This document shows positions 10,629 to 20,989 of a stretch of DNA of 64,000 nucleotides, in pieces. Both the position numbers and the translations under genes were made by a program. The notes beneath the pieces are model-generated. The model was not told the DNA's origin. It saw nothing but the letters and a program-made list of their open reading frames with translations, and did not search any database. The stretch spans positions 25,335,199-25,399,198 of the forward strand of contig BTPG01000008.1 in assembly GCA_036245525.1 (NCBI GenBank). The letters run 5' to 3'. Positions within the stretch are counted from its first letter, which is position 1. The number at the start of each line of letters is the position of its first letter. Source of the DNA: Semisulcospira habei (taxonomy: Eukaryota; Mollusca; Gastropoda; Semisulcospiridae).

Positions 10629-10964
10629 CACAAGTATTATTTTCGATTTTCAACAAAATGATGCCTCCAAAGAAGCAGAAGTGGTTGGTGAAGTTCTGTC
10701 CAGACTACAAGCGTTCCTTGCATCGACAAATTGAGAAAGGGCTAACACTTTGCCTTTTGTAAAATGTGCCGGGCAGACATAAACATCACTGCACAATAAA
10801 CCTAGGCAGGCTGACGCGCACTGTGTTTGATTATTCGGCTGGAGCAAAGTGCATCCCCCCCCCCCCCCCCCCCCCTTGTTTGATTTTTCGGCACCTGGAA
10901 GCAAGGGCTAGCGTCGTGGAGGCCGCAGCTCAGGATTTTTGCTGCCTCAAGGTTGGCAGCTATG

Positions 10965-12330
10965 CCTGCGCCTTGCCTTTCAGGGAGTGGTGTACCAGTT
11001 CCGAGCCCTGCCTTTCAGTCTCAACCTCAGCCCTTGGATCTTTATGAGGATCGTGGACGCGGTGGTGGCCAGATCCCGGCAGTTGTCTGTGAGTCCGACC
11101 TCCAACTACCTGGATGACTTACTCCTGAGGAACCAGAGTGCACCCTCCATGGAGAGAGACAGGGACGCGCTGCTGACTCTTCTCCGGCAGCTAGGTTTCC
11201 TCGTCAAACTCGGCAAGTCGGACCTTGTTTCTTTCACGCCGGTTTGTGCACCTTGGTATGGAGTTCCTGACCGACCTAAACAGGGTGAGACTTCCGGAGG
11301 CCCGCATCCAGAAGTTGGCAGGACTGGCCCACCAGGTGTCCCCTGCGGAGGCAGTCCTGGCCAGAGTTTGGATGCAACTTCTGTGGCTTATGAACGCAGC
11401 AGCGGATCTCTTACCTCTCGGCAGGCTCTACTCGAGACCTCTCCAGCGGCATCTCCTGCTTCATTGGCGCCCGTCCTCGTGCGACTTGGCGGCGATGGTC
11501 CCTGTTCTGCTGTTGGTCTGGCCTCACCTACAGAGATGGACAGACCCGGATTGGCTAGCGACCGGAGTACCCCTCTTCTCCCCGCCACCCCAGCTTTCGC
11601 TTTGCACGGACGCGAGCCTCACGGGTTGGGGAGCGCGCTTACTGCCGGACTTCAACGAAGCCTCGGGCCGGTGGCCTCCGGACCTAGTGAGCAAGCACAT
11701 CAACTGGCTGGAGTTGCAGGCTGGGGCTGGTCCACTGGGAATCTCGTCTCAGTTCCCAGAAGCTTTTGATTCTCTCTGACAACGCGACTGTCGTAGCCTA
11801 CATTCAGAAGCAGGGAGGTACACTCTCCCCGTCCCTCTGCATGCACCTGTATCAGATCCTCCTGTGGTGCAGGGATCGCGGTATCTCGCTGCGAGCGCGA
11901 CACATCCCTGGCCACCTGAATGTTCTTGCGGACTCCCTTTCGCGGCAGGGTCAGCTTCTCCACACTGAGTGGACTCTTCGGCAGGACATCTTCAGAATGA
12001 TCTGTGCCCACTGGGAGATGCCCATGATCGGCCTTTTCGCGACACAATAGAACAGTCACCTTCCACTCTTCGTGTCGCCTATCCCGGATCCTCTCGCTTG
12101 GGCCGTGGATGCTCTCTCCATAGATTGGGACGGCCTGGTGGCCTACGCGTACCCTCCCACGGTCCTGGTACCAAAGTGTCTGCAGAAACTCAGGGGCTGC
12201 AACGCAGTGCTGTTCATCATGGCCCCGTTCTGTTGGAGCCGCAGCTGGACCACCGACCTCTTGAGTCTCACCATGGACCCTCCCTTACGCCTACTGGCTC
12301 CCTCCACCATGCTGAAGCAGCCCATGCGGA
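10965..12330 (+). pseudogene. DIRS-A RT core, RNase H and linker
   Basis: Resumes RT after the DNA transposon. FQGVVYQFRALPFSLNLSPW is followed by the catalytic NYLDDLLLRNQ (about 11104-11136), so YxDD is intact. A frameshift near 11230 precedes HLGMEFLTDLNRVRLPEARI. RNase H shows LCTDASLTGWGARL, INWLELQA, then (after a frame change near 11750) LSDNATVVAYIQKQGG and GHLNVLADSLSRQ. The linker reads VSPIPDPLAWAVDALS and AYAYPPTVLVPK after a stop at about 12048. The gene would make a polyprotein that reverse-transcribes element RNA, but it is broken here. Confidence 0.85.
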
Positions 12331-12360
12331 ATCTATTCCACTCTTACACGCCTGGAGGTT

Positions 12361-12680
12361 GTGCGGCAGGCCCTCGCCACGAGAGGTTTCTCATGTATGG
12401 CAGTGGAGGCGATAGCTGCAGCACGCAGACCGGAAGGTGTACCAGGGAAAGTGGAGAGTCATGCTGCCCTGGTGCCGGTCAGTCCACCTTTCCCCCGCGG
12501 CTCTGGCGAATCCGCAGCTGGCCGAGTTCTTCCTCTGGCTTTTCCAGGAGCAGAACTTGACGCCTATCACCACCAGATGTTACCTGGCCACGATCGCAGC
12601 CACTTACTGGCACTTGGGCCGGGCGGACCCAGGATCATGTAAGGATCTCTCTGACCTGATGGCACATTTTGAGCTCCAGC
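12361..12680 (+). pseudogene. DIRS-A tyrosine recombinase, N-terminal part
   Basis: Reads RQALATRGFSCMAVEAIAAA, then in another frame YQGKWRVMLPWC, NPQLAEFFLWLF and LGRADPGSCKDLSDLMAHFE. This is the DNA-binding N-terminal part of a DIRS recombinase. The LINE inserted at 12681 cuts it, and it resumes at 13716. Confidence 0.78.
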
Positions 12681-13708
12681 AAGAGCTCACGAGAGCTCAC
12701 CAGGACACCATCTACAATGCCTCAAATAGTCGAGAACCTCTTCAAGGTACTGAGGACTGGAGCACCTCCCTCGAAAACGTGCTGTTACTGATGTCCCAGG
12801 AATAGCCAGCAAAGAATCCCAGTCAGAAGCCATCCTCATGTCTCTCACACTGGAAATGCTGGACCGAGATTACAATGCATCAATCTGGGCACACGTGTTC
12901 ACAGATGGATCCTCTGACGCAACTGTCTAGAATGGAGGCAGTGGAATTTTCATCTGCTACCCAGATGGACACACCACATCCAAATCCCTGCCTGCGGGAA
13001 GACTGTCAACCAACTACCAGGCTGAACTCGCTGCTCTACGAGAGGCTGCCAGCCTTGTTGGTGCAGACAATCCCCTGCCCTCACACATGGTTTTCCTGAT
13101 CGACTGCAGATCACCATCCAAAGCCTGTAGTCCCCCAGTGAGCAGCTGGAGAAAGAAACACTGCACCTGCTGGTCGCCCTCTCACGCCTAACACAAGTGG
13201 CTGTTCAGTGGGTACTTGCTCACTGTGGACTATCAGGAAACGAGGAGGCAGACAGACTCGCCAAGTCCGGTAGCAAGCTTGAGCAGCCAAACTAACCGAT
13301 GTCCTTCCAGGAAGTCAAAACCCTCATTAAGCGGCACTATCATGCAGACTGGCAGACCCAACACAACCCACCATCTGATGACCAGTTAAAACACCTCCAG
13401 CGCCACCAACAGACCACCATATTCCGTCTAAGGACTGGTCACTGCCGACTGCGTGCACACTTGTACCGCCTTGGACTGACACACACTGCAGACTTCTTGT
13501 GTGAAACTGGTTTACAGACCCCAGAGCATGTACTGCAGTCCTGTCCCCTGTACCAAGACGCCAGGATACAGCACTGGCCACATGGAGTGACGCTGTCAGA
13601 GAAACTCTGAGGCTCCATTCTAGACCTACTGCAGACCACGAACTTCATCTCAACAACCAATCTTGACATCTGAGGCAGATTCTCGGGAACACTGAAGAGG
13701 AAGAAAAA
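12681..13708 (+). mobile_element. 5'-truncated RNase H-bearing LINE in DIRS-A
   Basis: A 1.03-kb insertion flanked by CTCCAGC (12674-12680 and 13709-13715) that interrupts the recombinase. It encodes the C-terminal part of a non-LTR retrotransposon polyprotein. The RNase H motifs are AHVFTDGSSD, NYQAELAALREA and a VLAHCGLSGNEEADRLAKSG block. A zinc-like tail follows (RLRTGHCRLRAHLYRLGLTH, FLCETGLQTPEHVLQSCPLY). Such RNase H-carrying LINEs belong to the I/Nimb/LOA/R1-type groups; the exact clade is not resolved. Stops and frame changes show it is dead. It ends in a short A-rich tail. Confidence 0.82.
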
Positions 13709-14442
13709 CTCCAGCGCCTGGTCCCCCGCTCTCTGCTCCCATGCTGGGATTTTCCATGGGTTCTCACCTGGCTGAATTCGAGCCATTTCGAGCCGCTCCC
13801 GCAGGACCGCTTTGCGGACTTGACCAGGAAGACCTGCTTCCTGCTTGCCCTCGCCACAGCTGCCAGAGTGAGCGAATTACATGCACTCTCCATGGATCCT
13901 GCTTGTCTGCAGTTCAGAGTCGATGGGTCAGTACAGCTCCTGACAAACCCGGCCTTTTTGGCCAAAAACAGACTCCCCTCGGCCTCGGCTCAGGTGATTA
14001 GCCTCCGCCCACTCAGAGGTCTCGACTCTTCCTAGGAGTCCCGGCAGCAGGACCCTGTCTAGGCATTGAAGATCTACTTGCGCAGATCTAAACTTGTTCG
14101 GAGAGGCCAGTCCCGCCTCTTCCTGCCCTTGTCCCCGGGCCGTAACGACATCTCTGCGCAGACGGTTTTGTCTGGGTCATATGGTCTGCTTACGAGGACC
14201 TCTCCCCGGAGGGAGCGAAACGCCTGTGCATCAGAGCCCATGAAATCAGAGTGGTCTCAGCGAGCGTCGCCTTCGACCGCAACTGCCCTTTGAGGGACAT
14301 TGTGGTGGCTGTCGGGTGGCGAGCTGAGTCCACCTTCGCCTGCTTCTATCTGCGAGACCTCTCCGGACAATGCGACAACCCGGCCCTGGTGGTGGACGTC
14401 TCAGTGGTGCAACACTCCCTCCGGGCGCCTCAGATGCCATAG
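13709..14442 (+). pseudogene. DIRS-A tyrosine recombinase, catalytic part
   Basis: Contains TRKTCFLLALATAARVSELH with the first catalytic arginine, ISLRPLRG, a stop at about 14033, a -RS-LVRRGQSRLFLPLSPG block, a HEIR (HxxR) motif at about 14240-14251, and the tyrosine region STFACFYLRDL (about 14329-14361). Several frame changes separate the parts. Confidence 0.8.
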
Positions 14443-14543
14443 GTAACGTTTAGCTGAAATCGTCGGGAGGTTGCACCTTGACCTGTACTAAGTGTTATGC
14501 AGTTGGGGTATAGGGGGCGGCACCCTCCTCCTTTTCGTTATTC

Positions 14544-14640
14544 TTCCATATAGTAATGCCATCGGTATGGACTTTGTAGAAACAAATTATTTTTCTCTAA
14601 AATGTATTTTTTTAAAAAATACTTACCGATGGCATTACTC
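14544..14640 (+). repeat. DIRS-A internal complementary region
   Basis: A degenerate joined-ends segment: TAGTAATGCCATCGGTATGG, a GTAGAAACAAATTA centre, then TTTTTCTCTAAAATGTATTT and CTTACCGATGGCATTAC. Confidence 0.82.
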
Positions 14641-14851
14641 GAAGGCATGAGTACACTGCTCACATACACGTATTTAGGTAAAGGGAGACTACACAGGGTT
14701 CTTGGTAACAACTCTCTAGTTGCTTCCCTGGTTGTGCATGTATACACAATGGGTTCTTAGGCTGAAATCGGTAAGCTAAGTGTACCTTACATATAGTAAT
14801 GTCATCGATAAGTATTTTCCGAAAAAATACATTTTAGAGAAAAATACATTT
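14640..14851 (+). repeat. DIRS-A right inverted terminal repeat
   Basis: Ends ATGTCATCGATAAGTATTTT then AAATACATTTTAGAGAAAAA. The left partner lies outside the window, so only the shared outer part can be checked. Just outside it, GATTCCTGCAGGAATC resembles the centre of the small TTAA element at 60572, so DIRS-A may have landed in such an element. Confidence 0.7.
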
Positions 14852-15401
14852 TGTTGCTATGATTCCTGCAGGAATCGTGACAGAAAGCACTATTGACAGC
14901 CTCTTGTGCTTTTAACCAGCTGAACTGTATATAGTACTGGTGTGGTGTTTGCTTTTACAAGGGGGTTAATGTTACTTTTGTAACTTGACTATGTATTTAT
15001 TTGATCATGCGCACAGATAATTCAGCGTATTGAGGCTGAATAAGTACTTTCATGCTCTGTCTGATTGTCAGGATTGCTGGTTTAATATTTGTGCGTTCGA
15101 TTTGCACTGTTATTATCGTTCTTTGGGTGGTGCATTCAGTTGCCACATTCCTTCTGCGAATGAAGATAAGTAGCGACTGATCTCTCTCTCTATTTTGACA
15201 AAGGGTATTTAATTGAAATATTAATAAATTGTGTTGTAACCGTCTTTTCTAAGCGTGTTTCTTTCTTCGTTGGGTACTTCTTTGTCTTGAGAATGGTGAG
15301 TTGTACTGTATACTGTGCGTTGCAAGTGAATTGAGAGAGGGAAATGTGTGTTTACTTGTGCAAGATCTGTATGTTTTATTGTTTAGTCTTCCTCTTTTCA
15401 G
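14852..15401. other. SUZ12 intron sequence without recognised features
   Basis: AT-rich intron between the end of DIRS-A and the first visible SUZ12 exon. It contains a chance AATAAA near 15223 and ends in a pyrimidine-rich acceptor (CTTCCTCTTTTCAG). No other exon or element was recognised. Confidence 0.6.
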
Positions 15402-15540
15402 GCTCTAGAACCGTTTGAGATTTTCGACAAGCTACCCACCATTAAATTTGATCTGGCTTGGGATGAGGGGAGCAACAACACACACAGTTCAATATCAGGA
15501 ATTGACAGCCTTTCTCCTAGAAACTCCAACAATCACTCAG
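15402..15540 (+). CDS. SUZ12: SUZ12 exon (pre-zinc-finger region)
   Basis: Starts after CTCTTTTCAG and ends before GTATTG. It reads ALEPFEIFDKLPTIKFDLAW, similar in place to the LPPFETF-PTLQFTLRW stretch known in vertebrate SUZ12, then a serine/asparagine-rich linker. It leaves one base of a split codon for the next exon. The relation to vertebrate SUZ12 is from memory of the family. Confidence 0.85.
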
Positions 15541-15769
15541 GTATTGCACTGTAGGGACTTGCTATTTTCTCATCTTCACTTCGTTTTGTATTGAATAAGT
15601 ATGGTGGCTCAGTCCAGCTACTATCACCATGATGTGCTGTTTATTGGATCATGACATCATCTCATGGTTTGTGCTGAAAGGGAAAAGTTTCCTCTTTGTT
15701 GTCATGATTTTGTTACTCATTGCGAGTTGTTGTAATTGACAGACTTTTCCTCTTTTTTCACAAACTTAG

Positions 15770-16071
15770 ACGAATGCCAAGCAAACTTAGACGAATCCAA
15801 AGATGTCCGAAGAGATGCAGAGAAGGAAGCTGCACCATGCTCTGTTGCAGGTTCAAAATCCTACAAAGTGCGTGAGGTCAATCAGTCAACACCTCGCAAG
15901 CGCCTGCGACTGCAATACATATTCCAGTACGGCAATGGAGAGATGATGCGGCAGCAGACTGAAGTGAGGGAGGATCTGCGATGTCCCTGGTGTGCCCTCC
16001 TTTGTCCCACGTTATTTGGTCTTCTAAAGCATCTGCGCCTCGCCCATCCACGTTTTAACTTCATATATGTG
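15770..16071 (+). CDS. SUZ12: SUZ12 exon with C2H2 zinc finger
   Basis: Encodes a charged linker, then QYIFQYGNGEMMRQQTE and the zinc finger LRCPWCALLCPTLFGLLKHL with histidines in KHLRLAH, ending FNFIYV before GTGAGC. In vertebrate SUZ12 the finger has the same CPWC and KHL-LCH layout. Two other AG acceptors (exon start 15743 or 15791) keep the same frame. 15770 was chosen because of the pyrimidine-rich TTTTCCTCTTTTTTCAC upstream. The 15770 and 15791 acceptors lie in a 21-bp tandem duplication, so this end may be spliced variably. Confidence 0.9.
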
Positions 16072-16467
16072 GTGAGCTCCTAACTCCTGCTGATGGACAC
16101 AAGTACATGTACTTCTTTGAAGCAAGTGTTTGTTGCTGGCTGGAAGTCAAACTGTACATACTGAAACGTCTCTATAACTTTTGTAGACTGACAGCCCGCT
16201 AACTGCTATGTTAAAAGAAAATGCAGTTGCATGAGGCTGGCTAGAAGCATGGGTCCTTACAAACCTTCAAAATTTGCGGGAGGTTATGAAAGGCTGTGCA
16301 TCTTGCATCCGGGTGATACTCACTATTTCCTGGGTTAATTTAAGGCTATGTTTTGAAACCACTGCTGAGAAAAACTGAACACCATCCAGCTGCAATTGAT
16401 ATAGATCTTCAGAAACCCTTGCATTTGCAGGGGGCTCATGAGGATCTTGCTGAAACCACTTTGTTCC
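16072..16467. other. SUZ12 intron with a miniature-repeat remnant
   Basis: Intron sequence left of DIRS-C. The stretch from about 16340 (TGCTGAGAAAAACTGAAC) resembles the repeat at 30557, and the matching end appears right of DIRS-C (about 22360-22425). DIRS-C therefore probably landed inside an older copy of that repeat. Confidence 0.5.
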
Positions 16468-16666
16468 TTGTTTTCTCAAAATACATTACCGATGGCATTA
16501 CTATATGGAATACACTCTATAGCCTATAGATTTCAGTCTAAGCCAAGTTATGTCCCCTACACAACTGGGGAGGAGACACCAGGGATCCATGCATAGGAGC
16601 CTGGGTGGCCTCCCCTTACCACCCTATCCGGTCACGTGTCATAGGGCGAAAACCCGCCAGTTTCAC
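16468..16666 (+). repeat. DIRS-C left inverted terminal repeat
   Basis: Starts CCTTGTTTTCTCAAAATACA and includes TACACAACTGGGGAGGAGAC. The reverse complement lies at 22135-22358. The inner sequence differs from the other DIRS copies. Confidence 0.87.
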
Positions 16667-17021
16667 TTCTAGCTCGACCATGGACAGTCAAGTTTTTGGC
16701 CATACTCTGTTTTGCAACGGTTTCAGACTTGTACTATCGATATCTACTGTGAACTTTCGCCTGGGCTTTTGCCTAGTTTAGTCTTGTGACTTGCACCGAA
16801 CTGTTATTTATTTTCAAGAGTGTTACGAATTCAGTGGACTCTGCCGTGTGAGCTTTTCAACCGGTCTCGGTCTGTGACTTGACTTTCAACGTGACCTCTG
16901 CCTTGTGAACTCCGGCTTCATGCTTGACTAGTGACTTGTGGGACACTTCTTCGTTTGCTTTCGGCCTGAGTTCTAGACTCTTCAGTGACTTTTTCCCGGC
17001 GGACTGTGTGTGACGGACGTT

Positions 17022-18846
17022 ATGACTTCTTCCTGGGTGAGAACCTGCCATCTTTGTGGGGATTTCCAGTGGCCCTCTACGCGCATGACGCCTGCCTCCC
17101 GTGCTTGGGCTACTTTTCAGACAAGACTTGTGTCGTGTGTGCCGAACTGTCTGAGCGGGCCCGGCGAGCCACATATGTCCCCCCCCCCCCCCCCCCCCCC
17201 CCACCCCCCCCCTCACCCTCCCCAACCCCCCCCCCCCTACCCTCCCCAACCCCCCCCCCCCCCACCTTGAAGCGTCTGCGAGGGCCCGGCGCGACATGTA
17301 CAGTACACACTCCCCCCCACCCCACCCCCTCTGATGTTTCTGGGCGGGCCCGGCGAGTCTCTCTTTAGTCCCCGCCCCGTTCCAATCCTTCTGGACAGTT
17401 CCAGCGAGATTTGGACACGCTCCCACCATGCACCGTTTCGGCTGAGCGTGGCCCGCGAGCGCCTTTGATGCTACCTCCCCACTCCGATACTTCTGAGCAG
17501 GCCTGGCAAGCCTCTGTTGCGTCCCCACCCCCCCCCACCCCCCCCCCCCCCCCCCCCCCCCAGTTTTTCTGGGCGGGACTCGGGAGTCTTTTGCGCAAGA
17601 TCGGATCTGCCAGGTTGCTGACAAGCTCTCCCCCCGCTCGCGTTCTCCCAAGCGGGCTCGGCGAGCCAGGGATCCCGTACCGCCTCCCTTCTTTAGCTCG
17701 GAGCGCGGTCCCCGGCACCCACGATCCCCTCACCGACGCGTCGTTGACGACTCTCACAGCCCCCCCTTTACCCGCCCTTCGGCAGGTAGGGGGCTTTCGG
17801 AGCACGCCTTTGCCTCCAGACGTCGTTCGACCGCAGTTTCTCCTTCTCCACGTCGCCCTTCCTTACAGGCTTTGCGTGAGGTTCCGCCTGTCCCTTGCTC
17901 GCGCTGCAGCCCGCCGCTGGCGGCTGGCCGTCGCTCTCGTAGCCGGTCGCCCCTCCATTTGGCTCAGCGCGACAGGCGGCATTTGGATCTCGATCCTGAC
18001 ATCCTCAGCCTTCATGCAGGGGACTCAGCTTCAGAGATTTCCCTTCGGGACTCTCCAGCCGTCTCCCCTGCCCACCACTCAGTGGTGTCTTCGGTTTCCT
18101 CTGCTTCCCCGGACCGCGGGCCTACACTGAGTTCCAAGACTTTTCGTTCCTTAGACGAGGCTTCCCGACTTATTTTGGCCCTTCTTCCGCCTGATTTATG
18201 CCCGCCGTCTCCCCCAGTGAAGAGACAAGCTTCCGCCATGGTGGATGTGCAGTTTTCAGCCAAACGTCGCAAGTCACTCCCTCAGCCAGCTGGCTTCCGG
18301 GATCTCACGGAGGCGTTCTCCACACAGCTCTGCCAGGACAGCTTTGGGGAAAACTTTTTTTTTCTCGGAGTCCTGGTGTCCCGCGGGTATCAACATGAAC
18401 TACCGCCAGTCTTGGTACGCGGGACACTCACAAGCCTTCGCCGTCCCTCTTCCCACCTTGGATTCGGCAGCCATCACACAGGTCAACGGTCTGTCCAGAA
18501 CGCTTGGCCTCGCTCGTTGGACAGGATCGCGTCATTAGTTCGTAACTCCCTGGCATGTTCCAGTTTTTGGGAGATGGCAACGCAAGTGGTACTGCGCGGG
18601 TTGGAGGATACGTGGGACCTGGAGGCCTCGTCTCTGCTCCATGATATCCATTCGATCCTTGTGGCTGCTAAACGTGCCGCCTACCATTCATCTATTAATG
18701 CCATGGCGGCGGCTGTCAACTGTGACCTTTGGTGTCAGGACACCCTCCTTCGACTGCTCGGATCTACCCAAGACCGTGAAGTCGGAACTCCATCAGGCCC
18801 CCGTTGGTGGTTTGCAGCTGTTTGGGGATACTTGACAGACGATTAA
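17022..18846 (+). pseudogene. DIRS-C gag remnant
   Basis: Begins MTSSWVRTCHLCGDFQWP at 17022, with no intron, unlike DIRS-B, -D and -E. Then, after a frame change, HDACLPCLGYF and CVVCAEL give the cysteine pairs seen in other copies. Poly-C tracts at about 17177-17271 and 17517-17562 follow and break the frame. The frame from 17872 holds ILALLPPDLCPPSPPVKRQA and SLPQPAGFRDLTEAFST; near the end are RNSLACSSFWEMATQVVLRG (by a frame change) and AAKRAAYHSSINAMAAAVNC. The inferred role is RNA packaging. Confidence 0.78.
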
Positions 18847-19808
18847 GGAGGCGTCTAAGGATCTGTGGCCACGACCAGCTGCCGCCTCCTCTTCTTTTCG
18901 CTTTCACACTCCTCGCACGGCCGTGGGTCGCGCCCTGCGGTCTACCAGGCCCGCCTCTCGTGCAGCCGGCGGCGTCCGAGGTAGAGCTCGCCCCCTTGAG
19001 GTCTCGCGGCAGTCCCTTCCCACCTCCCACCCTTCCTGGTCCCGTGGCGCACGTAAATTGTGGCGCGATCGGGCCCGTTGACTTGCCCTCCCCTCTGTCC
19101 CCGCCGACAGTTTTCGGGTCTCCTGTCGGCGGGTGGCTGTCCCGCTTCAGCGACCACTGGCGTTCGCTGTTCCCAGACGACCCTTGGATCCTCTCTGTCT
19201 CCATAGGCCTACAGCTGTTGTTCCAGTCCCCTCCGCCCCTCCGCAGGTCTCCCCTTTGGACCCAGGTTCCAGACGATCGGCTCAAGTCAGACGCTCTTCG
19301 TGGAGAAGTGATGGCCTTGCTCAGCAAGGCGGCGACGGAGATAGTCGCTCAGCACGACTCACCGGTGTTTTACAGCCGACTTTTCGTCGTTCCCAAGCCA
19401 GGCGGCAAGTGGCGTCCGGTCATCGACCTCTCGGCGCTAAACAGGTTCATTGCGGCACCGCACTTTCGGATGGAGACTGCCAGGACTCTTTGCGCAGCCG
19501 TCCAGCCAATGGACTTCGCTATCAGCCTCGATCTTTCGGACGCTTATCTGCACGTGCCCATGCATCCGTCCTCCCGTTGTTATCTAAGCTTTGCCTTCGA
19601 AGGGATCATCTACCAGTTCCGATCCCTCCCTTTCGGCCTCAACATCAGCCCCTGGGTTTTCACGAGGCTCCTCGACGCAGTGATGGCCAGCTTCCGGCAG
19701 CGATCGTTGAGTCCAGCCTCCAATTATCTGGATGACCTACTGCTGCGCAACCAGGTTGCCACGGCTCTGGAGGAAGACAGAGACGAGCTGCTCTCCTTCG
19801 CCGGCTAG
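18804..19808 (+). pseudogene. DIRS-C reverse transcriptase
   Basis: A 334-codon open frame. It starts in a proline-rich region and runs through SRLFVVPKPGGKWRPVIDLS, LNRFIAAPHFRMETA, FAISLDLSDAYLHVPMHPSS, IIYQFRSLPFGLNISPW and the catalytic NYLDDLLLRNQ (about 19723-19755). It stops shortly after, at LLSFAG; the thumb and RNase H continue in another frame. This is the most complete RT in the window. The YxDD and upstream aspartate motifs look intact, but the frameshift ends the protein before RNase H. Confidence 0.88.
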
Positions 19809-19813
19809 GGTTT

Positions 19814-20560
19814 ATGGTCAATCCGGGCAAGTCGGATCTCACCCCTTCGTGGCGGTTCCTGCATCTGTGGATGGAATTCCTAACCGACCTCAACTTGGTC
19901 TGCCTGCCGTTGGCTTGGCGGCAGAAGGTTGCCGAGCTCACCTGTCAGATGGAGCTAGGAGCCTCCTTCCCAACCCGCGTATGGCTTCAGCTCTTGGGAC
20001 TACTCAGCGCAGCAGCGGATTTATTACTTCTCAGCAGGCTCTATGCCCGACCTCTTCAGCTCCACCTCCTCCTTTGCTGGCGCCCTGATGGATCCGGTTC
20101 CAGTTACTTCGCTAGTCCACCCCCACCTCCAGAGGTGGTCGAACCTCGCGTGGTTGTTGATGGGCATGCCTCTGCATTCCCCTCCAACCCAGTGGTCCCT
20201 CTGCACCAACGCAAGCCAGTCGGGATGGGGCGCTCACCTCTTACCGGACTTTGTCTCGGCCTCGGGCCTTTGGCCTCGGGAATTTGCGGACAAACACATC
20301 AACTGGCTGGAGTTGAAGGCGGTGCGGTTGGCCCTCGTCACCTGGCAGGAGAAGCTGACACACCAGGAGGTCCTCATCCTTTCGCACAACTCGACAGTGG
20401 TGGCCTACATCCAGAACCAGGGGGGGCACTCGCTCACCCTCCCTGTGCATACTCCTGTACCATCTTTTGCTCTGGTGCAGGGACCGAGGCATTGCTCTTC
20501 GAGCCCGCCACATCCCGGGCCACGGAGTGGTCACTGTGCCCAGACATCTTTCGCCTGATC
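19814..20560 (+). pseudogene. DIRS-C RT end and RNase H
   Basis: Reads VNPGKSDLTPSWRFLHLWME and LPLAWRQKVAELTCQ, then, after a frame change at about 20100, LCTNASQSGWGAHLLPDF, KHINWLELKAVRLALVT and LILSHNSTVVAYIQNQGG. The first RNase H aspartate is asparagine (TNAS for TDAS), and SDN reads SHN, so two acidic positions are altered and activity is unlikely even apart from the frameshifts. Confidence 0.8.
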
Positions 20561-20989
20561 TGCTCGCGATGGGAGACGCCCCTAGTCGACCTGCTTGCCA
20601 CCGGGTGGAACAACCAGCTACCGATTTTTGTCTCTCCCGTTCCGGACCCGCTCGCCTGGGCAGTGGACACGCTCTCCATCCCTTGGGACGGCTTGATCGC
20701 GTATGCCTACCCTCCATCAGTACTGGTGCCGAAGATCCTACGGAAGTTGCAGGGATGCTCCACGGTTGTCCTGTTGGTGGCCCCCTTCAACTGGACCAAG
20801 AGCTGGACCATGGACCTGCTCGCTCTAGCTACGGACCTGCCCTTGGAGCTCCTCACCCCACCGTCGATGCTCAAGCAGCCCCGGCAGGCACTCTTCCACC
20901 CGTGCCCGGAACGACTCCTCCTACACGCCTGGAGGTTGTCCGGCAAGCTCTCACCGCTAGAGGTTTCTCGGATGCTGCAGTGGCAGTGA
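20561..20989 (+). pseudogene. DIRS-C RNase H-recombinase linker region
   Basis: Open stretch reading FRLICSRWETPLVDLLATGW, FVSPVPDPLAWAVDTLSIPW, IAYAYPPSVLVPKILRKLQG and APFNWTKSWTMDLLALA. This block lies between RNase H and recombinase in every DIRS copy here. Its function is not known to me. It is well conserved across copies that otherwise diverge, which suggests past selection. Confidence 0.7.

Larger units (their letters stand above)
4088..10964. mobile_element. BED-finger DNA transposon copy 1, split by DIRS-B
   Basis: The ends are inverted repeats: CATAGCTGCCAACC at the left and its complement at 10951-10964. A 6-bp target duplication flanks them (CCTGTG at 4082-4087, CCTGCG at 10965-10970, one mismatch). 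Joining the flanks restores the DIRS-A RT reading. The element's own sequence is only 4088-4394 plus 10629-10964; the middle is DIRS-B. The left part has repeated CCCGATTTT-like subterminal motifs. The right part carries a broken start of the MPPKKQK protein seen intact in copy 2 (36429-37961), followed by a poly-C tract. Confidence 0.85.
1..14851 (+). mobile_element. DIRS-A: DIRS-like retrotransposon, left end outside window
   Basis: A tyrosine-recombinase retrotransposon that starts upstream of the window and ends with a right inverted terminal repeat near 14851. The order is gag, reverse transcriptase, RNase H, a conserved linker, tyrosine recombinase, internal complementary region, right terminal repeat. 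It is split by three independent insertions: an N-RAG-like element (1680-3407), a DNA transposon (4088-10964, itself holding DIRS-B) and a LINE fragment (12681-13708). Without these it has about 5.2 kb in the window. It lies in the SUZ12 intron upstream of the first visible exon, on the same strand. All coding parts carry frameshifts or stops, so it is a fossil. Confidence 0.88.

Noticed and set aside
15223..15228. AATAAA as a gene end before SUZ12 exons
   Set aside because: No coding sequence precedes it outside DIRS-A, and SUZ12 continues across it; likely chance in AT-rich intron.
16857..17651. Antisense glycine-rich frames
   Set aside because: They follow from poly-C tracts on the + strand; low-complexity only.
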